6,732 nt of DNA from Myxococcales bacterium. Lineage in GTDB: Bacteria; Myxococcota; Polyangia; Polyangiales; Polyangiaceae. The notes under the pieces were generated by a model. That model was given only the letters and a program-made list of their open reading frames with translations, was not told where the DNA came from and did not search any database. How positions within the stretch are numbered: the stretch's first letter is position 1; each line of letters begins with the position of its first letter. This document shows positions 5,270 through 6,732 of the stretch, piece after piece. Location: NCBI GenBank assembly GCA_020430865.1, contig JAGQIY010001179.1, positions 1 through 6,732 of the forward strand. Reading direction: 5' to 3'. Both the position numbers and the translations under genes were made by a program.

Positions 5270-6352
5270 TTCCGTGCGGTTGACCCCTCCGCTGCGTCGA
5301 TCGAGCCAGCGCTCGAGTAGCGGCCAGGTCAGTCGAGGCGCGTCCCGTCCGACCAACAAGTCGATGTGTCCGAACGGCAACTCCCGGTAGGTCTTGTCAC
5401 TGGACTGCGAGCGCTCGAAGCCGGGGCGGACCGAGGCTGGAGGCGCCAGATCGTCGTGGCTGCCCGCGATGACCAACAGCGGCAGATCGAGGCCCTCGAA
5501 GGCGCGCTCGAGCCCGAACAGCGTGGTGCTGCGACTTGCGCGAGACTCGGCGGCCCAGGTGAACAGCGTGCGCATCGTCTCGATGCTGCCCTGGTCCATC
5601 GCCAGGGCCATGTGCTGGCGCAAGACCTCGGGCTCCATCGATCCCCTGCGGAAACCACGCAGCGGCACCGGGTACAGTCGGCTGTTCACCACCCGTTGGC
5701 TGACCCGCACGAAGCGACCATACAGCCGCGCGGGAACCGGGATGTTGGGCATGCCGAGGGTGCGGTCCAGCAACAAGAACGCCTCGGACAGCCCCGCCAG
5801 CAGCCTCGTACCCGCCGTGAAGTGATACGGCGAGCCGATGCTCACCACCCCAGCGACTTGTTGCGGGCGCTCCGCCGCCACTCCGTAGGAGCACAGGCCA
5901 CCGAGCGAGTGGCCAATCAGGAACACCTTGTCAAAGCCGCTCAGGCGGTGGATGGAGTCGAGTGCTGCGGGGAGATCCTCCTGCACGAACTGATCGACGC
6001 GCTCGGGCAACGCGGCACCCAGGTGGTCGCTGCGCCCGTGACCCCGCAGGTCGATGTTGAAGACGTCGTAGCCGGCGCAGGCCAGGTAGTTCACGAGGCT
6101 GCGCGAAGGCAGGTGCCAGGCGTAGCGGTTCTGGCTATAGCCGTGCACGAGCAGCAGCGCCGCCCGGCTCGGCGCAGCGAGGGCGTCGACCTCGACTTGC
6201 TCTTGGCCGACGGGTCCCTGGCGTTGCGCCAGGCGCTTGCGCACCATCGCCAGGGGCGCCTGGCTCTGGGTCATCACCAGCTGCTTCACGAAGTGGCGCT
6301 GGGGGAGCCCGACGTCGACGGCCTGCTCGACCACGTGGCCATGGAGAATCAC
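5255..6352 (-). CDS. Serine alpha/beta hydrolase (lipase/esterase- or lysophospholipase-like, 365 aa)
   Basis: The product has the full set of alpha/beta-hydrolase landmarks. These are LLLVHGYSQNRYAWH (66-80, oxyanion-hole HG), FNIDLRGHGRSD (98-109), the nucleophile elbow GHSLGG with Ser149, an acid in AGSHDD (Asp300 or Asp301) and His329 in FGHIDLLVG. Between nucleophile and acid, residues about 180-275 form a long helical lid typical of lipases. The C-terminal part, with its GH motif and WPLLERWL end, recalls PHA synthase/depolymerase-like members, but PHA synthases use Cys as nucleophile and this one has Ser. No signal peptide is visible, so it is probably cytoplasmic and hydrolyses an ester of unknown identity. 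The start is uncertain: GTG at 6352 is the longest (in-frame TAG at 6362-6364), with ATG at 6274 (residue 27) an alternative; neither has a strong ribosome binding site. It is a single gene, converging on the coiled-coil gene. Confidence 0.92.
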   Translation of the reverse strand: MILHGHVVEQAVDVGLPQRHFVKQLVMTQSQAPLAMVRKRLAQRQGPVGQEQVEVDALAAPSRAALLLVHGYSQNRYAWHLPSRSLVNYLACAGYDVFNIDLRGHGRSDHLGAALPERVDQFVQEDLPAALDSIHRLSGFDKVFLIGHSLGGLCSYGVAAERPQQVAGVVSIGSPYHFTAGTRLLAGLSEAFLLLDRTLGMPNIPVPARLYGRFVRVSQRVVNSRLYPVPLRGFRRGSMEPEVLRQHMALAMDQGSIETMRTLFTWAAESRASRSTTLFGLERAFEGLDLPLLVIAGSHDDLAPPASVRPGFERSQSSDKTYRELPFGHIDLLVGRDAPRLTWPLLERWLDRRSGGVNRTETTAA

Positions 6353-6680
6353 ACTCTGAGTCTAGTTCCGCCGCGCACTTACTGAAGGCGAAAACCCGCG
6401 GGAGCGTGTGTTGCTGACATCGAGTGTCTGCACGGCGTGACCCGAGCATTCGGCTCACTCGTGGCCTCGAGCTGTGCCAGTACGCCTGGAGCGCGACTGC
6501 GGCTGGCGCACCGAACCGCTCCCAGCAGGAGTCGAGAGAGCCTCGGATCCCAGGGTATAACGTTAGGGAAACATTGCCCATTCAGCTTTGCGCTGGGCAC
6601 CTGTGCCATGGCACGATGCGCGGGACTCTGGGTTTGGCACACTGGCGCCGCGGCGACGGCGCAGCGAGAGGGAGGAAGAC
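6353..6680. other. 328-base divergent spacer upstream of the last gene
   Basis: No convincing protein is encoded here. TATAAC at 6556-6561 resembles a plus-strand -10 element but has no recognisable -35 at 16-18 bases. A GGCAC/GTGCC cluster lies at 6596-6640. It probably carries start signals for both flanking genes. I tested the TGGCAC sites as sigma-54 -24 elements and rejected them, because no -12 GC pair is correctly spaced. Confidence 0.45.
6596..6640. repeat. Cluster of GGCAC/GTGCC half-sites including a perfect 12-base palindrome
   Basis: Four copies of one 5-base half-site occur within 45 bases: GGCAC at 6596-6600, GTGCC at 6603-6607, GGCAC at 6610-6614 and GGCAC at 6636-6640. The second and third form the perfect palindrome GTGCCATGGCAC (6603-6614). 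The first and second form another inverted pair. The position, 41-85 bases before the ATG at 6681, suits an operator for that gene. No regulator is identified. Confidence 0.4.
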
Positions 6681-6732
6681 ATGGCACACACGGTACGCGC
6701 GGGTTGGATTCTGAGTTTGTTGCTGCTGCCGA
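6681..6732 (+). CDS. Start of an exported or membrane protein (3' end outside window)
   Basis: The ATG at 6681 has a strong ribosome binding site, GGGAGGA at 6670-6676, 4 bases upstream. The 17 visible residues (MAHTVRAGWILSLLLLP) have one Arg followed by a hydrophobic Leu-rich run, which fits the beginning of a signal peptide or a first membrane helix. Nothing can be said about the mature protein. The spacer upstream with GGCAC half-sites suggests the gene has its own promoter and possibly regulated expression. Confidence 0.65.
   Translation, partial: MAHTVRAGWILSLLLLP

Noticed and set aside
5366..6385. Long plus-strand frame of 339 residues opposite the hydrolase
   Set aside because: The minus strand encodes a complete catalytic triad and lid in the right order, so the opposite frame is a shadow.
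524..6495. 13-base repeat CGCCTGGAGCGCG at 524-536 and 6483-6495
   Set aside because: About one such match is expected by chance in GC-rich DNA of this length, and the flanks do not match.
6609..6650. Sigma-54 promoter suggested by TGGCAC at 6609-6614 and 6635-6640
   Set aside because: Five bases after each TGGCAC the sequence is GCGG or CGCC instead of TTGC, so the essential -12 GC pair is missing.

Overview
This high-GC window looks like chromosomal DNA from a myxobacterium or a close relative in Myxococcota (the former Deltaproteobacteria). The case rests on the GC-rich codon choice, a Cys-rich DVDCGGDC-type module that I associate from memory with myxobacterial envelope proteins, a PrkA homologue, and a run of secreted or lipid-anchored proteins without enzyme signatures. 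No rRNA, tRNA, CRISPR array, transposase, integrase or phage gene is visible.

Layout. Positions 1-447 hold the C-terminal end of prkA, followed by a good candidate intrinsic terminator. A convergent gene (562-1122, minus) encodes a 186-residue protein of unknown function with an internal duplication. A 400-base divergent spacer with short direct repeats leads to two plus-strand envelope genes: a beta-rich probable lipoprotein (1523-2341) and an outer-membrane barrel protein with a Pro/Gln-rich linker (2409-3314). Converging on these is a minus-strand pair: a TPR lipoprotein (4112-4642) followed by a Cys-rich membrane protein (3337-4041). The pair is separated by 70 bases holding two inverted repeats, one of which could cover the second gene's ribosome binding site. 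A 309-base divergent spacer leads to a 90-residue coiled-coil protein (4952-5224, plus). This converges on a serine alpha/beta hydrolase (5255-6352, minus). After a 328-base spacer with clustered GGCAC/GTGCC half-sites, a last gene begins at 6681 and runs off the window with only a signal-peptide-like start visible.

Working together. Four consecutive genes (1523-4642) carry export signals, so the middle of the window is an envelope gene cluster of unknown purpose. The two minus-strand members are probably one transcript. The coiled-coil protein and the hydrolase converge, so they are not an operon; a shared role in lipid or polyester granules is only a hypothesis. I see no complete defence system, secretion system or biosynthetic cluster. 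The most unusual items are the duplicated protein at 562-1122 and the two-hairpin intergenic region at 4043-4111.
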